This document shows, in pieces, positions 7,108 through 16,101 of a stretch of DNA of 38,942 nucleotides (position 1 is its first letter; every line of letters starts with the position of its first letter). The position numbers were made by a program, and so were the translations under genes. The notes under the pieces were generated by a model. That model did not search any database. It worked only from the letters and a program-made list of their open reading frames with translations, and was not told the origin of the DNA. Source of the stretch: a virus. The stretch lies in the IMG/VR virus record IMGVR_UViG_3300030085_005071, positions 764 through 39,705 of that record. One strand, given 5' to 3'.

Positions 7108-10100
7108 ATGACAGCATTAAGAGTTAATGAGTCGTCAGGATCCTTAGGGTCATTGCAAATTGCTGACGGTTTTGGTGGGTTTTTATCAGGAAGCTTAAAA
7201 GCCGGGCCGAACATAACTATATCAAATGACGGGACAGGAAGCTTCGCAATAACAGCTAGTCTTTCTGCTGGAACTGCTATTGGTGAAGCTGAAGATGGAA
7301 CTTACGCTGACGGTCTTTTTACTGATTTCGCAATTGACACACCAATTGGAACTGCAGTGGACAGATTTAACGAAGTATTAAAAGCTCTCGCTCCTGCACC
7401 TGCACCTAACTTAGACGACATTAATTCTCTAAATACCGGGACTAACCTTTTCTTATCTTTTGGTACATCTAATGACCAATCATCTGAGACCCCATCGTAT
7501 ATTTCTGTTGCTGGCTCTGCTGGTGTAGGGTCTGCCGTCGACGTTAACGGTGCGTATAACGTAACTACTAGTAGTAACAATATTAGACTAGGTGCTTTTA
7601 ACGGTGACACACACGTGAGCGGCGTTTTAAACCCTGATGTTATTGCTAATAGTCAAGGCAACGGTGTACAGAATTATCCTGACTTTTCTTTTGGTGACAG
7701 TGAAGATGGTGTTTTGCGGTTAAACGTAAATGGAACAACGATAAAAGAGATAGACTTAACTGTTGCTTACATAGGTAGTGGCACGTCAGGATTAGGTACT
7801 GGTTCACATTTAGACAGTAATGGGTCAGGTTTTAATTTCTTTTCGCAACCGACAACAGGGACTTTTTCAAATGGGAACGCTTTTAATTCTTTCAGACATA
7901 GAACAGGACAGTTTGTTGTAGCTTCAGGTAGCCAAAGGCTAGGGTGGAATTACGCAAGAGTTTTACATGTTAGAAGCGGATCAACATCTACAACAAACTA
8001 TATTGAATGGGTTAACGATGACAATGAAGATGCACTCTCGCCCACAGGAAATTCAATTAGCTTTGAAGGTAGTGGAAGTGTACACCTGTCAGGTGTTGAG
8101 TATTTTAGAAGTGGTAGTGCTAAATATAAGACACGCGTGTCAAACGCATACAAATACGTCTATGATAATAACAACATAACATTTACGACTAGTAATAGTT
8201 CTGCTGAGTCTAGTAGTCCTTCCTTTACAATATCAGGACAATCAAAGCCAGTAATCGGTGTATCTGAAAATCATACTAAAGTTTTACACATAACTGGATC
8301 AGGTAATGTGACAGCAAATTACTTTATAAGCGGTGCTGTGACAGCAGGTGTCAACGTAACCCACCCTTTCAAGTCAAATCTGTCGAATGCTGCTCAGTCA
8401 ACAACTACTGGCATTCTAATGTACAACCTGTCTAATACGTCAACAAACACATCGGAGACTTTTAGAAGAGAAAATTTTAGAATAGTCTCTGGTGCTTATA
8501 ATACACAATCATCGTTGACAGACTCGGGTAATGTTTGGGATAGTACTGTCCATATGACAGCATCAAACGGTGCACACACAAACGGATTACAGTTCTATAA
8601 TAGGAGATTGTATTCTCCGACCAATACACTTAGATCTGGTGACTTCCGATCAACATCCGATGGTGGTAAATTAGATAACGCGCCAAATGAAAATCCTAAT
8701 TATTCTGGGGAATCCGGGCAGCGTACTTTTTACAGATGGTTTAGAAATACAACAGGATCTACTAAACACGATCTTAGTATCACAATTAACGGTTCGGGAA
8801 CAACTATTGTGCCAGCTGCAACCGCATTAAATAGTGGTAGAATTCGTGTATTTGTTAAGTTTCCAAATAATGGGACAAGAGAGACAGGTTGGTTAGACCT
8901 TGCATCAGAGTTTGTTTTAGACTCTTATTCTGATAATGCAGGTGCTCATACTGCCAACGGATCTTTAAGTTTTGATAATTCACTTAACGCTACAAATATT
9001 GTCACCTTAGGTACAGTCGGGGTTGCAAATAACGAGTATATAGGCATAAGAGTAGAAGCTGATGCAGGTTGGACAGGATATATCAGTCAAATTAGCGTAA
9101 CTTTTGGCGCGGGTACTGGAACAATCACAGCAATACCTGATCTGGACGACATAGACTGCAACGATGATGGTGTAGACTGCAACCTGTCATTTGGATCGTC
9201 TAAATCAGTGTCAGGTTATACAAATGTTGCTGCTTCGGCAGGAATAGGTAGCGCTGTCGACATAAACGGTTTGTACGAAACAGACTCAAACTCCAACAAT
9301 CTAAGACGTGCAGTGTTTGCACTTGACACAATTATTGAGGGAGACCTCAACGAAGACGTATCAGCTAACTCACCAGACTACGTTGCCAATGCTTTCTCAG
9401 ATGCAAATAGCGGCTCACTTGTCTTGGAAGTAAACGGTTTAGACTTACATACAGTTGAACTCACCGGTTCATATAATTTAGTTGGGACAGGAAACCCGGG
9501 TGCCGGCTCAGGAACTTCTTTCACGGGTAATAGCGGATTCTTTGATTTAAGTACATGGAAACCTGCAGAGTTTGACAATGATGTACCTTATTATTTAGAA
9601 ATACAAAGAACAGGTAAATACAGAGTACACACAGCTGATCAAAGAAATGGTTGGAATTATGCTAGAGTAAAGCATGTTGGATCTTGGGGTACAAGGGTAA
9701 CTAATTATGTTGAATGGGTCAATGATAATAATGCTGATGCACTTGCTCATGCTGGTACGTCGATATCTCAATTTGGAGATGACGACATATTTCATCTGAG
9801 TGGTGTAAAGTACTTTGTCAATCCAACTGGGAGTATACGTACGCGCATCAGTAACATTTATAAAAATGTATACTCAGACGCATCAGACGCTATTTCCCTA
9901 ACCAGTCTATCAAATGTCAGTGCGGTTTCTATTGTGCAGTCTGGAGTCGGCCTTTCAAGCACAAAAACAGAAAATGACGGTGCGTCACCACTCCAAACAT
10001 TAAATACAAATGCAAATTCTGAAACTGAAGTACTTCACGTAACTGGAACAATTCAGTTTAATCAGTCGACATCTTTAAGCGGTGCATTTACAAGCGTTTC

Positions 10101-10917
10101 AAGTTCTCCCCTACTTAATGCTGCGGGTGCATTTACATTTAAGCACCCGCTTAAGTCAAATCTAGTAGTACCAACACAAACTGCGACAAACCTTCTGGTC
10201 TTTACATCAAGCGACAATTCAAATGCTAACACGAATGAATATTTTAGTAGAGAAGATTACAGAATAGTAAGCGGTAATTACGCAGCGCAATCAGACATAA
10301 CAACTTCTGGTAACAGCTGGGATTCAACCATTTCAATCAACGACAACGGATCTCATCCTAATTTTGCGAAAGGGTTGATGGTTTTTGATGGATTGTTAAT
10401 TAGCCCTAAAAAAGGTGGTAACTCTGGAGACTTCAGAAATCATACTGAAGGTGGTGTTTTTGAGGGTCCAAATTCTAACGTGAACTATTCTTCATTGACA
10501 CATTCCACAAGAGAATATTATCGTGGGTTCTTAAATAACACTACTAATGATAGACCAAGTGTTCAGATAACACTGTATGGCGATGCAACATTGGTAGGCA
10601 TAACTGGTGATAATGCAGCTTCACTAGGCGCCAATAAAAATATTTTTGTAGAAGTAAAAATTCCTGGAGGTTCTAAAACAGGATGGTTAGACTTAGGTAA
10701 ACCTTCCGAGGGTGCCGGAAACACAAATGACGGTGATGGGTGTCTTAGTGGTGACTTAAATGCAAGTATTGGTACAGGTGGAACAACAAATGTATGCACA
10801 TTTAATGGATCCACTACCAACGGAACAACTTCTGGCGCTGAGTATTTTGCAATTAAAGTATCAGCACATGAAAACTGGACGGGCTATCTTACCCGAATAG
10901 CTGTGAGCTGGAGTTAG
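7108..10917 (+). CDS. Large tail-fibre-like structural protein with internal duplication
   Basis: A 1,269-residue secreted-style, Ser/Thr/Asn/Gly-rich protein without Cys-rich or catalytic motifs, consistent with a beta-rich phage fibre or baseplate appendage. After an N-terminal ~95 residues (with an APAPAPNLDDI linker), two halves of about 590 residues repeat each other. Matching segments include GWNYARVLHV / GWNYARVKHV, TNYIEWVNDDNEDAL / TNYVEWVNDNNADAL, HLSGVEYF / HLSGVKYF, FRIVSGAYNTQS / YRIVSGNYAAQS, and GWTGYISQISV / NWTGYLTRIAV at the end of each half. The ATG at 7108 has no Shine-Dalgarno sequence and follows a hairpin and a U-rich repeat. The next gene begins one base after the stop. 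Fibre-type role is inferred from composition, length and neighbours; receptor binding is not shown. Confidence 0.75.
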   Translation: MTALRVNESSGSLGSLQIADGFGGFLSGSLKAGPNITISNDGTGSFAITASLSAGTAIGEAEDGTYADGLFTDFAIDTPIGTAVDRFNEVLKALAPAPAPNLDDINSLNTGTNLFLSFGTSNDQSSETPSYISVAGSAGVGSAVDVNGAYNVTTSSNNIRLGAFNGDTHVSGVLNPDVIANSQGNGVQNYPDFSFGDSEDGVLRLNVNGTTIKEIDLTVAYIGSGTSGLGTGSHLDSNGSGFNFFSQPTTGTFSNGNAFNSFRHRTGQFVVASGSQRLGWNYARVLHVRSGSTSTTNYIEWVNDDNEDALSPTGNSISFEGSGSVHLSGVEYFRSGSAKYKTRVSNAYKYVYDNNNITFTTSNSSAESSSPSFTISGQSKPVIGVSENHTKVLHITGSGNVTANYFISGAVTAGVNVTHPFKSNLSNAAQSTTTGILMYNLSNTSTNTSETFRRENFRIVSGAYNTQSSLTDSGNVWDSTVHMTASNGAHTNGLQFYNRRLYSPTNTLRSGDFRSTSDGGKLDNAPNENPNYSGESGQRTFYRWFRNTTGSTKHDLSITINGSGTTIVPAATALNSGRIRVFVKFPNNGTRETGWLDLASEFVLDSYSDNAGAHTANGSLSFDNSLNATNIVTLGTVGVANNEYIGIRVEADAGWTGYISQISVTFGAGTGTITAIPDLDDIDCNDDGVDCNLSFGSSKSVSGYTNVAASAGIGSAVDINGLYETDSNSNNLRRAVFALDTIIEGDLNEDVSANSPDYVANAFSDANSGSLVLEVNGLDLHTVELTGSYNLVGTGNPGAGSGTSFTGNSGFFDLSTWKPAEFDNDVPYYLEIQRTGKYRVHTADQRNGWNYARVKHVGSWGTRVTNYVEWVNDNNADALAHAGTSISQFGDDDIFHLSGVKYFVNPTGSIRTRISNIYKNVYSDASDAISLTSLSNVSAVSIVQSGVGLSSTKTENDGASPLQTLNTNANSETEVLHVTGTIQFNQSTSLSGAFTSVSSSPLLNAAGAFTFKHPLKSNLVVPTQTATNLLVFTSSDNSNANTNEYFSREDYRIVSGNYAAQSDITTSGNSWDSTISINDNGSHPNFAKGLMVFDGLLISPKKGGNSGDFRNHTEGGVFEGPNSNVNYSSLTHSTREYYRGFLNNTTNDRPSVQITLYGDATLVGITGDNAASLGANKNIFVEVKIPGGSKTGWLDLGKPSEGAGNTNDGDGCLSGDLNASIGTGGTTNVCTFNGSTTNGTTSGAEYFAIKVSAHENWTGYLTRIAVSWS

Positions 10918-10918
10918 T

Positions 10919-12082
10919 ATGGCGGGTAAGAGTAATACTTCAGCAACGTTTTTCGCTCAGAAAAAGCTTTTAGGTAAGGCGCACACGTCAAACCTTAGAA
11001 CAGATGGTGAAGAATTAATTGGATCAAATATCCAATCTTCAACTAATCTTTTATTTGGAGAAACGATACCTAATAGTCCTACTAGAACACTAAATACAGT
11101 TCAGGGCGGTACTGTTGAATATATTCAATTTGTGTTAGAGGAAGTAACAGGTAACACTTACGACGCGAACGATACTGGAGGTGGCGCAGGTTCTGACTCA
11201 GGAGAATCTGGTCAAGACCCGGGGCCACACACTTATAAATTTAAACTCCCTAGTAATTACACTAGTATTAGTGCTAATCCCAATAAAGGAAACGGAGTTT
11301 TTGATAACAATAAAGTTGTTCATGAAACGCTAGGTGCACTCCAATTAGTTCCTCCTTTTTATTCGCAGGCAGCACCTAACCCTTATATCATTAAAATATA
11401 CAAAGATGATGGAGCAGGAGGTGTAGGAAGCGAAATTCCTTTGTTGGATAATATTGATTGGAATGTCGACGCTTATAACGGTATTTTGTTCTTGCAAGAT
11501 TACGATGCTAGTAAAATTCCGGCATTTGCCCGGGCATTTGCTTATGTTGGCAAAATGGCAAGCACAGTCATCTCAGAAGGTGGCGGTGGTGCCGGAACGC
11601 CAGGCGGCTCAGATACACAAGTACAGTTTAACGACGGTGGCTCTTTTGGTGGCGATGCTGACTTAACCTATAACAAAACTACAAATACGCTACAAACAGC
11701 AGGTTTTGTAACAGCTTCCCTAGGATTCTCCGGTTCCCTAACCCAATTGTCTGATGGGACGTCTTTTATTAAAGCCGGTTCGGGAATTAATGTCGCAAGT
11801 GCATCAAATGGATCGATTACAATTAAAGCTAATAAGGAAATGGTCTTTAATGAGTTACTAGGAGGTATTACTAGTGGCAACAACACACTTTTTACTCTCG
11901 CATCAACACCTTTTGCAAGTAATGAGATAAGTATATTTGTAAATGGACAACTCCAGACGCCCCCAGGTTTAACAACATTTCAAGATTATTCAGTTACCGG
12001 ATCTAACGTATTTTTTACATCCGGGTCAACGCCTGAGGAGGGCAGTTTAGTAATGGCTATTTATCAAAAGGTGGTATCATGA
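10919..12082 (+). CDS. Fibre/appendage structural protein
   Basis: A 387-residue phage structural protein. The middle holds GGSDTQVQFNDGG followed by DADLTYNKTTNTL (about 228-256), a stretch of the kind common in fibre proteins of marine phages, where it precedes beta-helical stem regions. The last ~75 residues (EISIFVNGQLQTPPG through VMAIYQK) resemble the C-terminus of the protein at 12475-14868, suggesting a shared tip or trimerisation module. GGAG inside the end of the upstream gene serves the ATG at 10919. Its stop overlaps the next ATG by four bases (ATGA), so translation is coupled. The exact structure it forms is not known. Confidence 0.7.
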   Translation: MAGKSNTSATFFAQKKLLGKAHTSNLRTDGEELIGSNIQSSTNLLFGETIPNSPTRTLNTVQGGTVEYIQFVLEEVTGNTYDANDTGGGAGSDSGESGQDPGPHTYKFKLPSNYTSISANPNKGNGVFDNNKVVHETLGALQLVPPFYSQAAPNPYIIKIYKDDGAGGVGSEIPLLDNIDWNVDAYNGILFLQDYDASKIPAFARAFAYVGKMASTVISEGGGGAGTPGGSDTQVQFNDGGSFGGDADLTYNKTTNTLQTAGFVTASLGFSGSLTQLSDGTSFIKAGSGINVASASNGSITIKANKEMVFNELLGGITSGNNTLFTLASTPFASNEISIFVNGQLQTPPGLTTFQDYSVTGSNVFFTSGSTPEEGSLVMAIYQKVVS

Positions 12083-12297
12083 CTTTTAAAACATCTGATA
12101 TCGCAATTGCTGCCTACTTAATGATGAAAGGAATGACTTTGGTTGATGCACGTCGATTGTCTAACGGAAGATTTCACTTTGAGTTTGATGACCCTAATGG
12201 AATGGGTAATAAATTTGCCATTGAATACGTGAATAGTGAATCAGCTAAATTTGACAGTCACATTAAAAATCTCAAGAATATTATTTTTAAAAACTAA
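12079..12297 (+). CDS. Small DUF5659-like protein
   Basis: A 72-residue protein with the pattern TSDIAIAAYLMMKGMTL at its start, then FHFEFDDP and a helical end. This resembles the small phage proteins grouped as DUF5659, which have no known function. The ATG overlaps the preceding stop (ATGA), and no separate promoter is needed. It sits between two structural genes, which suggests a virion or assembly role, but such small proteins also occur elsewhere in phage genomes. Confidence 0.65.
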   Translation: MTFKTSDIAIAAYLMMKGMTLVDARRLSNGRFHFEFDDPNGMGNKFAIEYVNSESAKFDSHIKNLKNIIFKN

Positions 12298-12361
12298 CCC
12301 TAATTTTAAGTATTAAAAGTGTTCAAAAAAAAGCATTTTTTTAGAAAAAACTAACGACAAA

Positions 12362-12390
12362 TTGAGTTAAGCGCAGATATATAGTATTAT
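12362..12390 (+). promoter_or_regulatory. Candidate promoter 1 of a tandem pair before the fibre gene
   Basis: TTGAGT (12362-12367), 17 bases and TATTAT (12385-12390) form a sigma70-like promoter. The ten bases TTGAGTTAAG recur exactly 52 bases downstream. It differs from the nTGTAA class seen elsewhere in the window. The 177-base gap holding the pair has no gene that I can support. Confidence 0.5.
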
Positions 12391-12413
12391 CAAACAATTC
12401 AAAGTCTGTCATG

Positions 12414-12440
12414 TTGAGTTAAGTTTAAAACTATTATAAA
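12414..12440 (+). promoter_or_regulatory. Candidate promoter 2 of a tandem pair before the fibre gene
   Basis: The second copy of TTGAGTTAAG (12414-12423) is followed by TATAAA at 12435-12440, a 15-base spacing from TTGAGT, which is short for sigma70. The repeat could instead be a protein-binding site. The gene start at 12475 has a good AAGGAG site. Confidence 0.4.
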
Positions 12441-12474
12441 AATGCTATAAACCATAACACAAGGAGAAAAAATT

Positions 12475-14868
12475 ATGGCTTCAAGAACACAAATGCGTTT
12501 ACAACAGTTAACAGGGTCATTTAGTAGCCTTAAAACAGAAGCGCAACAATACGTAACCCCAGCTGCAGCTGCAGCATTGACGGGATCAGATCTTCAAGAC
12601 GTCTTAGGCGCTTTTGGAGCTGCTTTAAATAGAATTCACGGTGCGGCATCAGACGAACCGTTTAACGCAACAGCTGGGCACTTTTTAAACTCAGCAACTA
12701 CTGACGGCGCTGACGACGCTGGTGCGATCAAACTTTCAGCAGCAAACGGTGGTATTGGTATCGCTTTTAATGACGCGAAAGACCTTTGGATTGAAGGTGG
12801 TCAGACAATGGTCGTTGCTAATCACGACACAGCTGATGCAATTAAGCTTCACGCTGACGCAGGAAGTTCACAAACAATCACTGTATTGAATGATGAAGGT
12901 ACGGCAGCCGCAGCAATCGCACTTACTGCAACAGCTGGTGGTGTTGATATCGACGCAGCAGCTGGTAAGGACGTTGCGATCAACGGTGGTCAAGTTATTC
13001 TTACTGGTTTGGATGACACAGCTAGCTCAATTTCATTAGTGACAGATAACGGAACATCTGAAACCATCACAGTTCAAGCACTATCAAGTGAGGCTGATGG
13101 AGCAATTACACTTCAATCACCTAGTGGTGGTATCTTATTAGACACTAACGCTGCTGGCAAGAAAATTCATTTGGATTCTGAAGGTTCTGTTGATATTGAT
13201 GCAGTTAAAGGACTTACAATCTCAAATGCTTCTGCTGCTGATGCTGACGATATGACAATTGAAGTAACAGGTGCAACTAATTCTAGTTTACATTTAGCAT
13301 CTTCGGGTACAGCTGCTGACGCATTAACAATCTCAACTTCAGCTGGTGGTATGGATATCACAGTTGCAGGTGCAGCTGCAGGTGAAGACTTAGATATTAC
13401 TGCTAATTCATCAGTTAACATTACATCGTCAGAAAATATTGCTGATTCTATCGTGATTACTGGTGGTGGTGGTGTTGATATCGTAACTCAAAATGATAAG
13501 GATCTAGATATTACTTCTGCTAACAATGTCAATATTGATGCCCAAGGTACTACTTCTGGTGACGGTGTTATTGTTACATTAGGTTCAGATACAGCTGACA
13601 CAATATTTAAAGTGTTGAACAACAGTGGTCAAGACGCTTTTATTGTTAACGGTGCAAAAAATGCTCAAGTTGAAGGTAACTTAACAGTAGCTGGTAACTT
13701 AGATATTAACGGAACGACAACAACAATCGACAGTGTTAACCTTACTGTACAAGATTCAATCATTGCATTAGGCGTTTCTGGATCTGATGAGGGTTATTCA
13801 ACAGTTGGTGATCGTGGTATTCTTTTTCCAAGAGGCACAGATGCTTCAGCAGTTGCAGGTTTTTGGTGGGATGGCTCTAGATTCCAATTAGCAACGTCTA
13901 AGACCGGTCCAAACTCTGGTTCTTTCCAGACAGTCGACGCTTACAACTCTTTAAAGCTTAATAAGATTGAATTTGATGATAACACAAACCACATTGCACA
14001 AAGCGGCGGTAATTTAACAGTCTCAGCTGATGCTAGCTTGGTATTAGACGTGGCTGCGAATATTGAACTTAATGCTGACGGCGGTATTGTAGAGTTTAAA
14101 GATGGAGCTGTGTCTATGGGTACTATTCAACACAATAGTGCTAATAAGACATTGATTGTATCTTCATCGGCCGATGATTCTATTACTCTTGAAGCACAGT
14201 CAGGTGAAGTTTTCATTAGTGATGATGCAGGCGGATCATCTGCTGGAATAAGTGTAGCTACTGCCAACGAGATTAAATTTGGACACACTGACCAGGGAAC
14301 ACACGATGTAGGGTTCTTGAATCTTAAAGATAACAACTTTTCAATTCTTTCTGCTTCTATAGGACTCCAAATCGACGCCGGTGCCACTCCTGGTCTTCTT
14401 AGACTTAAGAATGGCGCACAGAACGTTGGTTTTAAGGCTCCAGGTACTTTGTCGAATGGGTACGACATGCTCTTCCCGAATCCTGGCACCCCCCTATCTG
14501 CTACTGTTGGTAAGGTTTTAAAAGTTGCAAGTCAAGCTGGTAGTGATTTAACATTGGAATTTGCTGATCCAAATTCAGGCTTGGAAAAAGCAGTTCGTGT
14601 TATTACAGGATCTGCCGGTATCCCAGCTGGGACAGCGCTTTCAGTTGCAACAGCAGATATCACTGCAGGTGATCAGGTGACTAGTTTATCAACTGCAGGA
14701 TCACAGGGATCTACACTTGATGTTTTTGTCAACGGACAGCTTTTAGTTTCTGGTTCTGAAACAGAACGTGCTAACGGAGATAGAGATTACGTAATTTCTG
14801 CAGCACAAGCTCTTAAGTTTGCATTTGCACTTGAGGAAGACGACGTAGTTCAAGTAATTAAAAGATAA
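12475..14868 (+). CDS. Repetitive beta-helix-type fibre/structural protein
   Basis: A 797-residue protein rich in Ala, Asp, Ser, Thr and Gly. Residues ~60-420 are loose repeats that alternate ITV/SLV strands with VDIDA, MDITV, LDITA and similar, the signature of a beta-helical stem. The segment NLTVAGNLDINGTTTTIDSV followed by VQDSIIALG (about 402-440) is a familiar fibre motif of marine and cyanophage-like phages. The C-terminus (DVFVNGQLLVSGSE, then DYVIS and DDVVQVIKR) resembles that of the protein at 10919-12082. It has an AAGGAG site, two candidate promoters upstream and a terminator downstream, so it may be a single-gene, highly expressed unit. The identity as fibre, whisker or capsid decoration is not decided. 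Confidence 0.75.
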   Translation: MASRTQMRLQQLTGSFSSLKTEAQQYVTPAAAAALTGSDLQDVLGAFGAALNRIHGAASDEPFNATAGHFLNSATTDGADDAGAIKLSAANGGIGIAFNDAKDLWIEGGQTMVVANHDTADAIKLHADAGSSQTITVLNDEGTAAAAIALTATAGGVDIDAAAGKDVAINGGQVILTGLDDTASSISLVTDNGTSETITVQALSSEADGAITLQSPSGGILLDTNAAGKKIHLDSEGSVDIDAVKGLTISNASAADADDMTIEVTGATNSSLHLASSGTAADALTISTSAGGMDITVAGAAAGEDLDITANSSVNITSSENIADSIVITGGGGVDIVTQNDKDLDITSANNVNIDAQGTTSGDGVIVTLGSDTADTIFKVLNNSGQDAFIVNGAKNAQVEGNLTVAGNLDINGTTTTIDSVNLTVQDSIIALGVSGSDEGYSTVGDRGILFPRGTDASAVAGFWWDGSRFQLATSKTGPNSGSFQTVDAYNSLKLNKIEFDDNTNHIAQSGGNLTVSADASLVLDVAANIELNADGGIVEFKDGAVSMGTIQHNSANKTLIVSSSADDSITLEAQSGEVFISDDAGGSSAGISVATANEIKFGHTDQGTHDVGFLNLKDNNFSILSASIGLQIDAGATPGLLRLKNGAQNVGFKAPGTLSNGYDMLFPNPGTPLSATVGKVLKVASQAGSDLTLEFADPNSGLEKAVRVITGSAGIPAGTALSVATADITAGDQVTSLSTAGSQGSTLDVFVNGQLLVSGSETERANGDRDYVISAAQALKFAFALEEDDVVQVIKR

Positions 14869-14896
14869 TTAAGTTAGTTATTAGCTAATTAAATTA

Positions 14897-14927
14897 AGAG
14901 GGGTAGTTTAACTACCTCTCTTTTTTT
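14897..14927 (+). terminator. Rho-independent terminator
   Basis: AAGAGGGGTAG pairs with CTACCTCTCTT (one G-U pair) around the loop TTTAA (14907-14911), followed by seven T residues. It ends the transcript of the fibre gene at 12475-14868. The loop overlaps a -35-like element. Confidence 0.85.
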
Positions 14928-14934
14928 ATATTAT
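14906..14934 (+). promoter_or_regulatory. Promoter of the nTGTAA-like class in the terminator
   Basis: GTTTAA (14906-14911) and TATTAT (14929-14934) are 17 bases apart. The -35-like element deviates from GTGTAA at one base and lies in the terminator loop, the same nested arrangement as at 4953 and 20835. It would drive the run of small structural genes from 14960. Confidence 0.55.
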
Positions 14935-14959
14935 ATGCATACTTACTTAGGAGGAGAAG

Positions 14960-15301
14960 ATGATCCAAGAAAAGTTTAAAATTGCTACAAAACCTAATAT
15001 GACTGAACAAACTCTGTTTCAGATAACACAAATGAAAAATTTTGTTGACAACACTCTTAAACAAGCTGTTGCCAAAGATTTTAAAAGCGAAGAAGAAAAA
15101 ATCAAATATTTGCTTGATTCTCTTTACAATATCAGGGATTTTTGCTTGACTGTGACAAATGAAAATTCTTTAAGATTGAGACTACTCCAGCAATTTGAGG
15201 AAATTGAAAAAGAAATAGAAGTGGGAAACGACTTGCAAGAGCAAGAAGAAAAATCATTAGAGAATCTAGAAGAAGACTCGGAACAAAACCAGTTAAATTA
15301 A
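14960..15301 (+). CDS. Hypothetical helical protein
   Basis: A 113-residue protein I do not recognise. Residues ~15-95 are predicted helical and charged, and the last 25 residues are very acidic (many Glu, with LENLEEDSEQNQLN at the end). There is no signal peptide or membrane segment. An AGGAGGAG site precedes the ATG. It is first in a run of small genes that includes virion-type proteins, and the acidic helical character would suit an assembly chaperone, but this is a guess. Confidence 0.65.
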   Translation: MIQEKFKIATKPNMTEQTLFQITQMKNFVDNTLKQAVAKDFKSEEEKIKYLLDSLYNIRDFCLTVTNENSLRLRLLQQFEEIEKEIEVGNDLQEQEEKSLENLEEDSEQNQLN

Positions 15302-15320
15302 AAGATAAAAGGAATTGTAA

Positions 15321-15752
15321 ATGAAAGTATTACAAACTGCGAACCTGGGTAAAGGTTATTCGGGTATATCAGGAAGTATAAGATACCAACTTTTTGACAC
15401 GCTAGGATCGAGTGTGTTATCAGCGAGAAATACAGGGGTGTATGAGTTAGGTACTAGTACCGGTCTTTACGGCGTGCAACTAGACTTGTCTACACAGTTT
15501 AGTGGATCGATCGTGTGGTCTGTAGATGGAAACACACGAGTATACGCAACTGAAGAAGTAAAGATCGATCAAAAAATGGCGAGATATATCCATACAGGAA
15601 GGTGGCTTGTTGATGAGAATACAAATCAAATGGTCTTTTATCAGGATGATAATAACACAGAAATAGCCCGTTATGCACTATTTGATAGAAACGGAGTATC
15701 TTCGATTACTGAACTCTTTGAAAGGCGACTAATAGGTACAGGCAGCGTCTGA
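15321..15752 (+). CDS. Small virion-type protein
   Basis: A 143-residue protein. The N-terminal half reads like a small beta-sandwich found in phage appendages: GYSGISGSIRYQLFD, then GVYELGTSTGLYGV and FSGSIVWSVDG. The C-terminal half has VYATEEVKID and a more polar region ending in ERRLIGTGSV. AAAGGAA lies upstream of the ATG, and its stop overlaps the next start by one base. The composition and neighbours point to a neck, tail or fibre-associated structural protein, without a firm family. Confidence 0.65.
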   Translation: MKVLQTANLGKGYSGISGSIRYQLFDTLGSSVLSARNTGVYELGTSTGLYGVQLDLSTQFSGSIVWSVDGNTRVYATEEVKIDQKMARYIHTGRWLVDENTNQMVFYQDDNNTEIARYALFDRNGVSSITELFERRLIGTGSV

Positions 15753-16099
15753 TGCCTGGATTTACTGTAACAAGAGGATTAGGGCCTGGCGCAACACCGA
15801 CAAATTTAATTGTGAGAGGTTTCTTGGAAGTCATTCAAGAAACATTAATTAAACGAGGGCAATCATACAAAAAAGAAAAAATAAGAAGGTATGATCACGA
15901 AACAGAAACATACTACGATGAGTATAATATCGTTGTCCAATTAGTTGCTATTAATGGAAAAGAGCTATTTAATCCGATAATTAATAAAGTAAAACATCTA
16001 ATAAAAGATGAAAATGACATCAAGATCAAAGCTAGTCCTAAGAAGTTAACAATTCAAAGCCCAGAGATTAGTATAAATGTTAAAATTGTGGAGAAATAA
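15752..16099 (+). CDS. Hypothetical protein in structural run
   Basis: A 115-residue protein starting MPGFTVTRGLGPGATPTNLIVRG (given here only as its opening pattern of Gly/Pro turns), followed by a helical basic stretch (KRGQSYKKEKIRRYDHETE) and beta segments ending in ISINVKIVEK. No family is recognised. The ATG overlaps the previous stop (TGATG), so translation is coupled to the preceding virion-type gene, and the next gene begins two bases after its stop. A structural role is inferred from this coupling only. Confidence 0.65.
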   Translation: MPGFTVTRGLGPGATPTNLIVRGFLEVIQETLIKRGQSYKKEKIRRYDHETETYYDEYNIVVQLVAINGKELFNPIINKVKHLIKDENDIKIKASPKKLTIQSPEISINVKIVEK

Positions 16100-16101
16100 C
16101 A

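Noticed and set aside
7302-7610. Minus-strand open frame opposite the fibre gene
   Set aside because: The plus-strand sequence here is part of the duplicated fibre protein, and the reverse frame lacks a start signal.
12326-12346. A-run/GCA/T-run as a terminator after the small DUF5659-like gene
   Set aside because: The stem would be only A-T pairs with a three-base loop; it is too weak to call and may be simple low-complexity DNA.
14127-14489. Minus-strand open frame of 120 codons opposite the repetitive fibre gene
   Set aside because: Repetitive, biased coding sequence often leaves the reverse frame open; there is no ribosome binding site or promoter.
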